In this document: positions 8,120 to 16,418 of the stretch, one piece after another
How positions within the stretch are numbered: the stretch's first letter is position 1
Layout: every line of letters starts with the position of its first letter
Origin: ANME-2 cluster archaeon
GTDB lineage: Archaea > Halobacteriota > Methanosarcinia > Methanosarcinales > Methanocomedenaceae
Direction: 5' to 3'
Assembly (NCBI GenBank): GCA_023544605.1
Contig: JAMJFQ010000012.1
Location: forward strand, 1-25,906
DNA length: 25,906 bases
Notes under the pieces: model-generated
What the model was told of the DNA's origin: nothing
Database searches by the model: none
The model's input: only the letters and a program-made list of their open reading frames with translations
Program-made: the position numbers and the translations under genes

Positions 8120-8902
8120 TTACAGCTTTTTTGCAATGGCTTCAAGTAGGCACCGACGGGTGACCAATCCCATGACCTCATCCTTGGAGTTCACAACAGG
8201 CAGACCACCAAGATTTTTATCAAGCATCAGAGTAACCCCATCTTTCACCATTGTATCTGGATCTACAGAGATAACTCCCCTGCTCATAATATCTTCAACC
8301 AGCAGGTTCTTTATTCTGTTATCCTGTTTGCTGCCTTCTACCAGGTCACGGAATGCCCGCAGACCGTTAGCAATATCATGCTCGGTGATGATGCCGATAA
8401 GTGTCCCGTTCTCAAGTACAGGCAATCTTCCGACATTATTATCAAGCATTATCCTCCTGGCATGTATCACTCTCTCTTCTGGCCCAATGGTAATGGGCTG
8501 GCGCATTATCTCACTTACCAGTGAATTATTAAAAGGATGTTTTTCTATGACCTGCTGGGGTGTCACCCAGCCAAGCACTGTACCATTATCAATGACCAGA
8601 AGTATTCCGTCATTCTTGTTCATCAATATGACACCGTCGTTTATGCTCGTATCAGGCAGCACTTTATTGTAATTATCAGAGGTCGCAGTAGCCACATGCA
8701 AGGCAGAAGCAGGACGGCTTGCCTTCTTTCTCGTTCCCAGTTCCTTTGTAATAGAGCGCATTGTCACAATACCTTGTATCTGGTCATTGTGCATCACAAG
8801 GAGCCTCCTGGTATCTTGCTTGTCCATTTTGTCAAGTGCGTACGATAGTTTTTCCGATTTATCGATAATAACCGGTTCTGTCATTATGTCTTTAACCTGC
8901 AT
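8120..8902 (-). CDS. Four-CBS-domain protein (CBS gene 5 of 5)
   Basis: A 260-aa cytoplasmic protein made only of four CBS motifs, that is two Bateman modules: about 2-55 (VKDIM to MRSIT), 65-122 (the most divergent, ending VTPQQVIE), 128-190 (VSEIM to EHDIANGL) and 200-260 (VEDIM to TRRCLLEAI). CBS pairs usually bind adenosine ligands such as AMP, ATP, SAM or MTA. There is no attached catalytic or DNA-binding domain, so it probably acts by binding a ligand and a partner. The SD AAGGTGAT precedes the ATG. It is the last CBS gene before the RNA ligase, 13 bp away, and follows the previous CBS gene by 11 bp. Ligand and partner are unknown. Confidence 0.92.
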   Translation of the reverse strand: MQVKDIMTEPVIIDKSEKLSYALDKMDKQDTRRLLVMHNDQIQGIVTMRSITKELGTRKKASRPASALHVATATSDNYNKVLPDTSINDGVILMNKNDGILLVIDNGTVLGWVTPQQVIEKHPFNNSLVSEIMRQPITIGPEERVIHARRIMLDNNVGRLPVLENGTLIGIITEHDIANGLRAFRDLVEGSKQDNRIKNLLVEDIMSRGVISVDPDTMVKDGVTLMLDKNLGGLPVVNSKDEVMGLVTRRCLLEAIAKKL

Positions 8903-8913
8903 CTAAATCACCT

Positions 8914-9804
8914 TTAGAGTTCACTGATGGCTTGAATAATGTTCTTTGCATTTACCATTCCCCTTATCTCATCATTCACTATGGGGATGCCGTTGATACG
9001 TTCATTGACCATGATCCTGGCCGCTTCCACACTGGTACTATTCTCATTGAGAGTAAAAAGTGGTGCCGACATAATATCTTCGGCCACCATGGATACTTCC
9101 TTAACATACCTGTATACCTTTTCACCGCCATCCCGGTTCTTTCGTGCCATCTTGACATCCTTGGATGGCAGTCCCCCCTCAGGATTTTGCATCTTGCCGA
9201 GGGCCAGGTTGGTCTGGGTAATGGTTCCTACAGGTTGGTTGCTATCGTCCACTACAATGACCCGATCCATTTCATTGCTTTTCATTTCATGGATAACATG
9301 ACTGATGCTGTGATGCCTGTGAACGGTAATGAAAAAGTCCTCCATGATCTCTTTGACACCAGTAGCTACATCAAGGTTAGAATAGTATCGTATCAGATCC
9401 AATTTTGTCACGATCCCTACAACGCTTTTGTCATGTTCACTCCTGACTACAGGTAATCCACTTATTTTGTTCTCAAGCAGAAGTTCTGCTACCTGTTTTG
9501 GTGTGGCCTCAGAATATATGGTAACCGGGTCATGCGTCATTACTATATGGACAGGAATATTATCTATGGGGCGACGGCGCCATTTTGGTTCTGCCTGGTC
9601 GAGCCGCTGGATAAGGTCAGTCTTGGTCACAATGCCTATTGGTATTACGTCACTGGATTTTGATGTTCCTGCCTCCGACGATTGGTTTTTAGTAACGATG
9701 AGCCTGCTGATATTATGCTTCATCATAAGGTTCCTAGCTCTTGATATGGGTTCATCGGCTCCGATTATGTAGACCCACGTGCTCATTATCTCCTTCACCT
9801 TCAT
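8914..9804 (-). CDS. Four-CBS-domain protein (CBS gene 4 of 5)
   Basis: A 296-aa protein with four CBS motifs (about 1-70, 80-140, 146-205 and 240-295). The first CBS carries an insertion rich in serine and acidic residues (QSSEAGTSKSSD) between strands, and a basic linker (KDVKMARKNRDGGEKV) lies between the third and fourth. I chose the ATG at 9804 because GGAGGT lies 6 nt upstream and MKVKEIM is the normal CBS opening. The frame stays open to 9876, but that would overlap the upstream gene and add a non-CBS extension. It lies 23 bp after CBS gene 3 and 11 bp before CBS gene 5. Function beyond probable adenosine-ligand sensing is unknown. Confidence 0.9.
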   Translation of the reverse strand: MKVKEIMSTWVYIIGADEPISRARNLMMKHNISRLIVTKNQSSEAGTSKSSDVIPIGIVTKTDLIQRLDQAEPKWRRRPIDNIPVHIVMTHDPVTIYSEATPKQVAELLLENKISGLPVVRSEHDKSVVGIVTKLDLIRYYSNLDVATGVKEIMEDFFITVHRHHSISHVIHEMKSNEMDRVIVVDDSNQPVGTITQTNLALGKMQNPEGGLPSKDVKMARKNRDGGEKVYRYVKEVSMVAEDIMSAPLFTLNENSTSVEAARIMVNERINGIPIVNDEIRGMVNAKNIIQAISEL

Positions 9805-9827
9805 AGTAATACCTCCATGGCATTTCT

Positions 9828-10763
9828 TTAATCTGCAAGAGCTATGACGACATCCCGCTCGGTTATAATGCCGCATAACTCCCCATCGTCTATTACCGGC
9901 AGCGCTCCTACCTTATTATCCAACATCAGGCCGGCAACTTCACCTATATCAACATTTGAACTGGTCCAGACAATATCACGTACTATCAAACTTTTTATGG
10001 GTACATTAAATGCATCTATCACGTCCCCGGTCAAGAGCTTTTGAAAAATATCACCGCTGCCTAAGTATCTCATAATATCAGATGCAGTTATTACACCCAG
10101 CAGGACATTCTCCTTAACGATAGGTATCCTCCGAAATCCTTTTTTTATCATGGTCTTTGTGGCTTCGCCTACTGTCATATTAGGTGAGGCAGTGACCACG
10201 TTGGTACTCATATAATGTTTCACTTTTTTTGATGTGGTGACATTTGCAATGGTCCTGACAAAATCCCTCTCAGATAGGATCGCAACTACGTTATTGTTAC
10301 TATCAACCACAGGAAGGCCGCCGATGTTTTGTTCTATCATTGTGGTCAGGGCCTGAGATATGGGGTCATTGATGGTCAGGCTGACCACATTTTCCTTCAT
10401 GATCTCCCTTACATTCTCATTAATGGCAGCAGCAAGGTTGCCATTATATCTGTTCTTTACCAGGTTGTGCCTTAGACCTCCACCCATGAAATCCACAATA
10501 TCCAGACTGGTGACAACACCTACCAGCCGATTTGTACCAGCATCTGTTATGGGAACCCGTCTGAATCCATGATTTAACATGGTTTTTGCCGTTGTCATAA
10601 TAGTGGCAGTGGGAGGAAGGGTAACTACGTCCCTTGAGGCTATGGCCATGATCTCGCCTTCGTGGTTTGACATCCTTGTTTTGAAATTAACCGGTCCATG
10701 GTCCATAATACCGGAACTGTCCAATCCTCTAACATCAGGCTTGTTATTGTTTTGTCTTTTCAT
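9828..10763 (-). CDS. Four-CBS-domain protein (CBS gene 3 of 5)
   Basis: A 311-aa protein with a polar N-terminal extension of about 36 residues (rich in N, D and K) and then four CBS motifs: about 37-95 (ending TSLDIVDFM), 110-168 (VREIM to ERDFVRTI), 175-232 (VKHYM to ASDIMRYL) and 247-308 (IKSLIVRDI to ERDVVIAL). The extension is not part of a CBS fold and may be a partner-binding tail. The ATG at 10763 follows a GGTGA RBS. A 153-bp gap upstream with its own TATA-like element suggests a second promoter inside the CBS block. Each CBS ends in the usual (T/S)xxD(I/V) strand, compatible with nucleotide binding. No enzymatic domain is present. Confidence 0.9.
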   Translation of the reverse strand: MKRQNNNKPDVRGLDSSGIMDHGPVNFKTRMSNHEGEIMAIASRDVVTLPPTATIMTTAKTMLNHGFRRVPITDAGTNRLVGVVTSLDIVDFMGGGLRHNLVKNRYNGNLAAAINENVREIMKENVVSLTINDPISQALTTMIEQNIGGLPVVDSNNNVVAILSERDFVRTIANVTTSKKVKHYMSTNVVTASPNMTVGEATKTMIKKGFRRIPIVKENVLLGVITASDIMRYLGSGDIFQKLLTGDVIDAFNVPIKSLIVRDIVWTSSNVDIGEVAGLMLDNKVGALPVIDDGELCGIITERDVVIALAD

Positions 10764-10832
10764 ACTTTCACCGGTTTGCTAATACCCATTTAGTAAAATC
10801 CATTGGAAGAACATTTCAATCAATTATTACTT

Positions 10833-10844
10833 CCTATTTAAAAC
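10833..10844 (-). promoter_or_regulatory. Candidate internal promoter of the CBS block
   Basis: The minus strand reads GTTTTAAATAGG inside the 153-bp gap between CBS genes 2 and 3. A start site near 10810 would leave a leader of about 45 nt before the ATG at 10763. The rest of the gap shows nothing else recognisable. Confidence 0.35.
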
Positions 10845-10916
10845 ATATGCTCATTTCATCCTGGAAGATCAATGGGATATCAGTTCCTCTGCTGTATAGA
10901 AATACCTGAAGATGGG

Positions 10917-11717
10917 TCATGTTTGTTTTTTTTCATCAATATATGCCCTTACAACATCATATCTATCAATTATTCCCACCAGTTCATTGGGGTTTATGAC
11001 ACACAGGCGCCCTACATCCAGTTTCGCCATCAATTCAATGGTCTCTTTGAAGGATGTATCTGGAGTAATAGTATAGGCCGGAGTGCTCATGATACGTGAT
11101 ACTGTAGATGAAGTCCCAATCCTGGTGCCGTGCTCATCTTCTCTCTCTATCCTTACACCTCCGGTTCTTATAATGTCATGTCTGGTGACCATACCTACGG
11201 GTATATTGTGCTTGTCCACGACAGGGTAGCCTGAATATCCTTCCCTCATCATGTTGGTCCACACTTTAGCCACAGGATCTTCACCTGAGCAGGTCTTGAC
11301 ATTTTGTGTCATAAGTTCACTCACATGCATTTCAGGCATTTTGGATGGGTCCAGATTGTTGAAAATATCCAATATGCTTAGGGTGCCGCAGAGTTTTCTC
11401 TCCTCAATAGAAGTCAATACAGGTACAAGGCTGGTCATTGCCTGTAGCATTGTGGTAGCAGCTTGCTTAAGATCCATATCACCGGTAATAACCGGGACTT
11501 CTGTAGTATATCCTTTCACAGTAACATTTGACTTTGTGGAAGTCACATGGAGTACATCTTGTTCAGATAGTATTCCCAGCACAATATTCCTCTCATCGAC
11601 CACTGGCAATGTTCTATGGTAATCCCGCATTAACTGGCGGGCATGCGTCACATAATCATTACTATTTATGGATACAGGATGCTGATCCATTATTTCCTGG
11701 ACTCTTGGTAAGCCCAT
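10917..11717 (-). CDS. Four-CBS-domain protein (CBS gene 2 of 5)
   Basis: A 266-aa protein with four CBS motifs: about 5-58 (VQEIMDQHP to EQDVLHV), 68-120 (TEVPVITGD to LSILDIF), 128-187 (VSELM to RHDIIRT) and 203-262 (VSRIM to DRYDVVRAY). The second repeat is divergent: it lacks the DIM-type opening and carries cysteine in the GT(L/V)S strand. A short acidic-basic linker separates repeats 3 and 4. It follows the CBS-zinc-ribbon gene by 23 bp, with a G-rich RBS (AAGGGGGC) before the ATG, so the two are probably cotranscribed. Adenosine-ligand sensing is inferred from the family; no partner domain is present. Confidence 0.9.
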   Translation of the reverse strand: MGLPRVQEIMDQHPVSINSNDYVTHARQLMRDYHRTLPVVDERNIVLGILSEQDVLHVTSTKSNVTVKGYTTEVPVITGDMDLKQAATTMLQAMTSLVPVLTSIEERKLCGTLSILDIFNNLDPSKMPEMHVSELMTQNVKTCSGEDPVAKVWTNMMREGYSGYPVVDKHNIPVGMVTRHDIIRTGGVRIEREDEHGTRIGTSSTVSRIMSTPAYTITPDTSFKETIELMAKLDVGRLCVINPNELVGIIDRYDVVRAYIDEKKQT

Positions 11718-11740
11718 TTAAATGCCCCCTTTTATCTGGA

Positions 11741-12298
11741 TTATTCCGTTTCCCTGCAAGATTCACACATAAGGGACCCATTGAGATAGTCAAGGTTGTC
11801 GTAATATCTACCACAGCTTTCACAAACTCCCCTGCTGATCATCTCTGGTATTTCACTATCATTTCCAATTGTCCTTTCCCTGTGCATGCTGATAAGTTCA
11901 GATAAGATATTCCCCATCTCTATGGATACTGAGACCAGGTCTGTATCAGTCACCAACCCCACAAGTTTTTTGTCTTTCACAATAGGTATCCGCCTGATAT
12001 GCAATTTAAGCATCAGGTCTTTGGCTCTTAGAACATCTTCATCAGCATCAATGGTGATGAGAGGTGTTGTCATTACGCTCTTAAGGGTAAGTGAATCTGG
12101 AACTTTATTCATTGAGATGATCTTTTTGACCATGTCGTGTTCGGTCAGAATGCCTACCGGATTGTTCCCTTCCATTACTATGATACTGCCAACATCCAGT
12201 TCGGCCATCGTCCTTGCAGCCTCTGATATCTTGGTATTTATATTTACGGCAATGGGATCGTGTGTCATGATCTCCTTAACCGGTAGACCCGTTTCCAT
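11741..12298 (-). CDS. CBS-pair protein with C-terminal zinc ribbon (CBS gene 1 of 5)
   Basis: A 185-aa protein with a single CBS pair (about 5-62, VKEIM to EHDMVKKI; 72-130, LKSVM to DTDLVSVS), a helical linker with RERTIGND, and a terminal zinc-ribbon-like motif CESCGRYYDN...CESC (four cysteines in two CxxC knuckles). Archaeal CBS-zinc-ribbon proteins may contact nucleic acid or protein; that is inference here. It is the promoter-proximal gene of the CBS-RNA ligase block. GGAGG precedes the ATG, and a TATA box lies about 55 bp upstream. It diverges from livJ. As the only CBS gene here with a metal-binding appendage, it is the best candidate for the regulator of the cluster. Confidence 0.9.
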   Translation of the reverse strand: METGLPVKEIMTHDPIAVNINTKISEAARTMAELDVGSIIVMEGNNPVGILTEHDMVKKIISMNKVPDSLTLKSVMTTPLITIDADEDVLRAKDLMLKLHIRRIPIVKDKKLVGLVTDTDLVSVSIEMGNILSELISMHRERTIGNDSEIPEMISRGVCESCGRYYDNLDYLNGSLMCESCRETE

Positions 12299-12352
12299 AA
12301 TATTTCCTCCCTTGAATACCTTATATCCATTGATTCATTTCTATTTGATGAG

Positions 12353-12360
12353 ATATAAAG
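12353..12360 (-). promoter_or_regulatory. TATA box for the CBS block
   Basis: The minus strand reads TTTATATC, close to the archaeal consensus. A start site about 25 bp downstream (near 12329) gives a leader of about 30 nt holding the GGAGG RBS of the gene starting at 12298. Confidence 0.55.
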
Positions 12361-12423
12361 GATTGGATGAATCGGATAGTTGTTCCTATTATCCTCACTC
12401 ACCACACACAGTTTTTTCAAACT

Positions 12424-12439
12424 CGAAAGATTTAAATAG
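12424..12439 (+). promoter_or_regulatory. BRE plus TATA promoter of livJ
   Basis: A purine-rich BRE-like CGAAAGA runs directly into TTTAAATAG. A start site near 12460 gives a leader of about 48 nt ending in AGGAGG (12492-12497) before livJ. The remainder of the 209-bp divergent spacer holds the opposing CBS promoter. Confidence 0.55.
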
Positions 12440-12507
12440 TGAATTGTTAACAAATAGCATGGCTAATATTCATTCCATTCTAATATCAGTCAGGAGGAAT
12501 GCTAATA

Positions 12508-13797
12508 ATGAAAGTTTTAAATGGAAAAATATTGATTATTACATTGATACTTGCAGCCATAATCGCTGCAGGTTGTGCTGGCCCCTCTGATGAGGCAATG
12601 GTACCGGAGTCCATTAAGATCGGACTGGTAGCACCGTTATCAGGTGGTGCTTCTGATGTGGGTAACGACATGAAACAGGCTGCTATCCTTGCAGTTGAAG
12701 AGATCAATGCAGATGGCGGTGTGTATGTAGGAGAATATGGGGTAAAAATACCACTGGAACTGGTGGAAGGAGATACCCAGACCTCACCGACCGAGGGTGT
12801 GACTGCAGTTGAGCGATTGATCACCAACGAGAACGTTGTAGTGCTGGTGGGCGGCTTCTCCAGCGGAGTCACACTGGCTAACCAGGTGCCTGCCGCCGGT
12901 AAGGTGCCATACGTCATTACCGGTGCGTCCAGTGCTCAGGTTACAAGAAGGACTGAGGTTGATACCAGTTATTTCTTCCACTATTGCTCGACCACTGATG
13001 ACTATTCCCAACCTATCCTGCAGTTCTTTGTAGACGAACTCAAACCATTGGTTGCTGCAGACAGAGACCTGAAACTGGCCCTGATATACCGCGACGATGC
13101 TTATGGAAAAGGCGTTATTGAATCCAGTGTGGCATATATTGAGGACAATAACCTTCCTATAGAGTTAGTTGCACAGGAGAAGTATCCTGGAGCTGAGACA
13201 GACTTCCATGCATATCTCACCAAGATAGCAGATGCTAAACCCGATGCAGTGTACACTGTTGGTTTTGTGAAAGACACAGCCAGTATCTATATCCAGGGAC
13301 AGAGGGATGTAGGTCTTAATACGGTTTACATGGCAGTGGAATGTAATGAGGACCCGGCGTTCTATGAACTCCTTGGTGAATGGGGCGACGGCCAACTTCT
13401 TGAGAGCAAGTTCGCACCCTATGCTCCCGATTACACTGATATGATCGGACCATACAGGGAAGCATATGTTGCCAAATGGGGTGTTATGCCCGGTATGATG
13501 GGTGCAGACACCTATGATGGCATATACCTGGTAAAATCAGCAATTGAGCGTGCAGGTTCACTGGACAGGACAGAAGTTAAAGATGCCATCAAACAGACCA
13601 ACGAGCTAGAAATGCTCATTTTGATGGATGGCGGGAACATTGCCTTTGATGAGTACAATGAGATATCACCAAAGATATTCATTGAACAGATGTTCTGGGA
13701 CGAAGAGAAAAAAGAACTCAGACCGGTCATTGTCCTGCCCGAGAATCTAAAGAGCCAGGACTTCGTATTGCCTGACAAATATGAAATTGGTGGATGA
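12508..13797 (+). CDS. livJ: Branched-chain amino-acid-type ABC transporter substrate-binding lipoprotein
   Basis: A 429-aa periplasmic-binding-fold protein of the LivJ (type I) class. A hydrophobic signal (8-21) ends in the lipobox AAGC with C23 as the probable lipid anchor, so the mature protein sits outside the membrane. The mature part opens IKIGLVAPLSGG and has the class I hinge pattern (AVEEINADGG, LIYRDDAYGKG, ADTYDGIYL). I chose the ATG at 12508, 10 nt after AGGAGG; an in-frame ATG at 12499 is only 1 nt from that SD. The ligand could be leucine, isoleucine or valine, but this family also binds urea, amides and other small molecules. A perfect stem-loop plus T tract overlaps its stop codon, separating it from livH. 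Confidence 0.9.
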   Translation: MKVLNGKILIITLILAAIIAAGCAGPSDEAMVPESIKIGLVAPLSGGASDVGNDMKQAAILAVEEINADGGVYVGEYGVKIPLELVEGDTQTSPTEGVTAVERLITNENVVVLVGGFSSGVTLANQVPAAGKVPYVITGASSAQVTRRTEVDTSYFFHYCSTTDDYSQPILQFFVDELKPLVAADRDLKLALIYRDDAYGKGVIESSVAYIEDNNLPIELVAQEKYPGAETDFHAYLTKIADAKPDAVYTVGFVKDTASIYIQGQRDVGLNTVYMAVECNEDPAFYELLGEWGDGQLLESKFAPYAPDYTDMIGPYREAYVAKWGVMPGMMGADTYDGIYLVKSAIERAGSLDRTEVKDAIKQTNELEMLILMDGGNIAFDEYNEISPKIFIEQMFWDEEKKELRPVIVLPENLKSQDFVLPDKYEIGG

Positions 13798-13821
13798 ATA
13801 ATCCACCATTTTTCTTTTTTT
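13788..13821 (+). terminator. Stem-loop plus T tract between livJ and livH
   Basis: A perfect 8-bp inverted repeat (TGGTGGAT / ATCCACCA) with the 5-nt loop GAATA is followed by TTTTTCTTTTTTT. The stem includes the TGA stop of livJ. It looks like an intrinsic terminator, or an attenuator that lets some polymerases continue into livHM. Confidence 0.75.
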
Positions 13822-13834
13822 AAAAATATTTTTC

Positions 13835-14707
13835 ATGGCTGAAATCACGACATTGATACAGATATTTATCTGGGGTCTGACCGCCGGATGTATCTATGTG
13901 CTCATGGCAGTGGGCCTGAATATGATATTCGGAGTCATGAAAGTAGTGAACTTTGCCCATGGCGAGATCATGATGCTGGGCGCTTTTACCAGTTTCTGGG
14001 TGTATTACTACACAGGACTTAATCCATACTTTATTTTGTTTATCTCAATGATACTCGTGGGTGTTTTTGGTGTCATAATAGAGCGTTATGGTTTCAGGAA
14101 GGTACTGGGTACGGGAAAACTGAATGAGATATTCTTAAGTCTGGGATTAATTTATATTCTTCAAAATGCTGCTGTGAAATTATGGACCGATGACATCAGG
14201 AAGATCAACAGCCCATTCAGTTCAGCGACCCTGGATATAGGAATATTGAACATAACCTACGATCGGCTTATAGCTATTGCGTTTACGGCATTGATACTTA
14301 TTTGTCTCTATTTATTCCTTACAAGGACCGATGTGGGACGGGCGCTAAGAGCTACAAGCCAGAACCATGAGGCAGCCATGTTAATGGGTGTGAATGTCAA
14401 CCATATGTATATGTTGAGTTTCGGTATCGGTGCAGCTCTGGCCGCGGCAGCAGGCACTGTTGCCGGAATCTTATCCCCTTTCAATCCTTATATGGGTACT
14501 CTACCCGGTATCATGGCATTTGTAGTTATCATTATAGGAGGACTTGGCAGCATACCCGGCGCTATCATCGCAGGATTGATGCTTGGACTGGTGCAGAATT
14601 TCACTATATTCTATTTCGGGGGGGCATGGAAGGAAGCTGTGGCATTTGCACTCCTAATAATTGTACTGATAATACGGCCGACCGGCCTTTTCGGGGAGGA
14701 ACACTGA
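13835..14707 (+). CDS. livH: Branched-chain amino-acid-type ABC transporter permease LivH
   Basis: A 290-aa integral membrane permease. The diagnostic LivH segment FGVMKVVNFAHGE (residues 32-44) follows the first transmembrane helix, and the protein has about eight hydrophobic helices. The coupling-loop region TDVGRALRATSQNHEAAMLMGVNV (about 168-191) fits the EAA-type contact with the ATPases. The ATG at 13835 opens just 13 bp after the terminator-like T tract and shows no clear Shine-Dalgarno, so expression probably depends on read-through. livM follows after 1 bp. The protein would form the heterodimeric channel with LivM. Confidence 0.92.
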   Translation: MAEITTLIQIFIWGLTAGCIYVLMAVGLNMIFGVMKVVNFAHGEIMMLGAFTSFWVYYYTGLNPYFILFISMILVGVFGVIIERYGFRKVLGTGKLNEIFLSLGLIYILQNAAVKLWTDDIRKINSPFSSATLDIGILNITYDRLIAIAFTALILICLYLFLTRTDVGRALRATSQNHEAAMLMGVNVNHMYMLSFGIGAALAAAAGTVAGILSPFNPYMGTLPGIMAFVVIIIGGLGSIPGAIIAGLMLGLVQNFTIFYFGGAWKEAVAFALLIIVLIIRPTGLFGEEH

Positions 14708-14708
14708 A

Positions 14709-15737
14709 ATGACCGTAAAAGAACTGGTTGGGAAATATGCAGTTTCCTCATACTCAGCTTACTTATTGTTGATATTAATCGGGTTGGTACTGCCCCTGAT
14801 GATAACCGATGATTTCTTTAACAGGATTATAGTACTCACGTTCTTTTACATTATGTTCTCAACAAGCTGGAACCTGCTGGCATATTCCGGACAGGCATCC
14901 CTGGGACATGCGGCTTTTCTTGGTATAGGAGCTTTTGCTTCCACTATACTTATCATAAACGGTGCCTCACCTGCAGTTGGCGTGTTAATGGGGGCATTAG
15001 CTGCATCACTGGTGGGTTTATTCCTGGGGTTAATATGTGTCAGGTTAAAGGAATGGTTCCTGGGACTTGTAACATTTGGATTTGCTATAATAATGGCCGC
15101 TGTGGTAAATGAGTCATCGGTCTTTATTGAGGCCTTGAACAGTTTATTTGGTGCTGCAGGTCTATCTGGCAACATGGACCCCCATATGTTCGGTGGCAGC
15201 CTGGGGATATATTCACCAAACATCGTGTCGCGAGATCAATATTATTACCTCTTCTTCTTTGCTATGGTGGGAACAATATTGGCATCCCATCTGGTGATCA
15301 GGTCAAAGATCGGCTTCGCTTTTGCAGCCATCAGGGAGAACCAGGCAGAGGCCAGCATGATGGGTGTGGATATAACACGGTATAAACTGATAGCATTTAT
15401 GATAAGTACCTTTATGGCAGGGTTTGCCGGAGCACTGTTCGCCCCATATAATTATTTCATCAATCCAGAGATATTCAGCATACATAATTCCTTTATGCCT
15501 ATTATCATGACAATAAGCGGAGGAATCGGTACCATAGGAGGCCCCATCATAGGTGCATTGGTCATAAACCTTGTATGGGAACAGATGGGACTGATGGGTA
15601 TGAGCATTGACCGACTGCTTATCCTGGGATTGATACTGGTACTCGAGATACTGTTCTTACCCAAAGGCTTGATGCCATTAATGAAAAAATTATTAAATAA
15701 AGCCTCAGGCATTACATCCCGAGATACGCCTCTTTGA
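14709..15737 (+). CDS. livM: Branched-chain amino-acid-type ABC transporter permease LivM
   Basis: A 342-aa permease with about ten hydrophobic segments. The LivM marker YSGQASLGHAAFLGIGAFAS lies near residues 59-78, and the coupling segment RSKIGFAFAAIRENQAEASMMGVD near 198-221. The loop around 140-180 (AGLSGNMDPHMFGG) is the usual external insertion. The ATG at 14709 follows the livH stop by 1 nt (TGAAATG) with GGGGAGGA upstream. The last 26 bp overlap the 3' end of livF on the other strand, so the two halves of the importer are convergent. It pairs with LivH to form the channel. Confidence 0.92.
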   Translation: MTVKELVGKYAVSSYSAYLLLILIGLVLPLMITDDFFNRIIVLTFFYIMFSTSWNLLAYSGQASLGHAAFLGIGAFASTILIINGASPAVGVLMGALAASLVGLFLGLICVRLKEWFLGLVTFGFAIIMAAVVNESSVFIEALNSLFGAAGLSGNMDPHMFGGSLGIYSPNIVSRDQYYYLFFFAMVGTILASHLVIRSKIGFAFAAIRENQAEASMMGVDITRYKLIAFMISTFMAGFAGALFAPYNYFINPEIFSIHNSFMPIIMTISGGIGTIGGPIIGALVINLVWEQMGLMGMSIDRLLILGLILVLEILFLPKGLMPLMKKLLNKASGITSRDTPL

Positions 15738-16407
15738 CATGGTTATTGTCAAGTAGTTCATTGCTTGCGCCTTCAAGGGTGATGCGGCCCGTTTCAAGAA
15801 CATATCCCCGGTTTGAAGCTTCCAGAGCATGATGAATATTCTGTTCCACCAGCAGCACGGTCACACCTTGACTGTTCAGGGTCTTGACAATCTCGAATAC
15901 CGTATTGACCATTATCGGTGCCAGTCCCAGGGATGGTTCATCCAGTATCAATAGTTTAGGACGTGACATGAGACCCCGGGCAATGGCCAGCATCTGTTGC
16001 TCACCACCGCTAAGGGTCCCGGCAGACTGCTTTTGTCTCTCTTCTAACAGGGGGAACAGGTTGAACACCCATTTCAAGGTATCTTCCCTCTCATCTGACG
16101 TGTATGCTCCCATTTGCAGATTTTCCATTATGGTCATCCTTGGGAACAGTTCCCTTCCTTCAGGTACCAGCGCGATCCCGCTCTTTACGATCTGATGTGT
16201 GGGTGCCTGGTGGATTGGATCTCCATAAAATTTGATAGTCCCTGCAGTGGACCTGATCAATCCCAATAAGGTCTTGACAATAGTGGTCTTACCTGCACCG
16301 TTGGGACCGATAATGGTAATGATCTCTCCTTCGTCGATGTGAAAGTTCACATCCCACAGGATCTTAACAGAACCATAAGAGACATTGATATTTTCAACCT
16401 TGAGCAT
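15712..16407 (-). CDS. livF: Branched-chain amino-acid-type ABC transporter ATPase LivF
   Basis: A 231-aa ABC ATPase with Walker A GPNGAGKT (34-41), Q-loop region around PEGRELFPRMT (82-92, the LivF marker), signature LSGGE (132-136), Walker B LLILDE (152-157) and an H-switch near VEQNIHH. It would power import as a heterodimer with LivG on the inner face of LivHM. It starts 11 bp downstream of livG in the same transcript. Its 3' end overlaps livM by 26 bp in the opposite direction, so full transcription of either half would give antisense to the other. All catalytic motifs are intact, in contrast to LivG. Confidence 0.93.
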   Translation of the reverse strand: MLKVENINVSYGSVKILWDVNFHIDEGEIITIIGPNGAGKTTIVKTLLGLIRSTAGTIKFYGDPIHQAPTHQIVKSGIALVPEGRELFPRMTIMENLQMGAYTSDEREDTLKWVFNLFPLLEERQKQSAGTLSGGEQQMLAIARGLMSRPKLLILDEPSLGLAPIMVNTVFEIVKTLNSQGVTVLLVEQNIHHALEASNRGYVLETGRITLEGASNELLDNNHVKEAYLGM

Positions 16408-16418
16408 CGCATGAACCT

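Noticed and set aside
9805..9876. N-terminal extension of CBS gene 4 (start at 9876)
   Set aside because: It would overlap the upstream CBS gene; GGAGGT and a normal CBS opening support the ATG at 9804.
12499..12507. livJ start at 12499
   Set aside because: The SD AGGAGG would be only 1 nt away; the ATG at 12508 has a suitable 10-nt spacing.
11886..12590. 234-residue plus-strand frame across the CBS/livJ promoter region
   Set aside because: It is antisense to the CBS-zinc-ribbon gene and overlaps both promoters and the livJ start; no domain.
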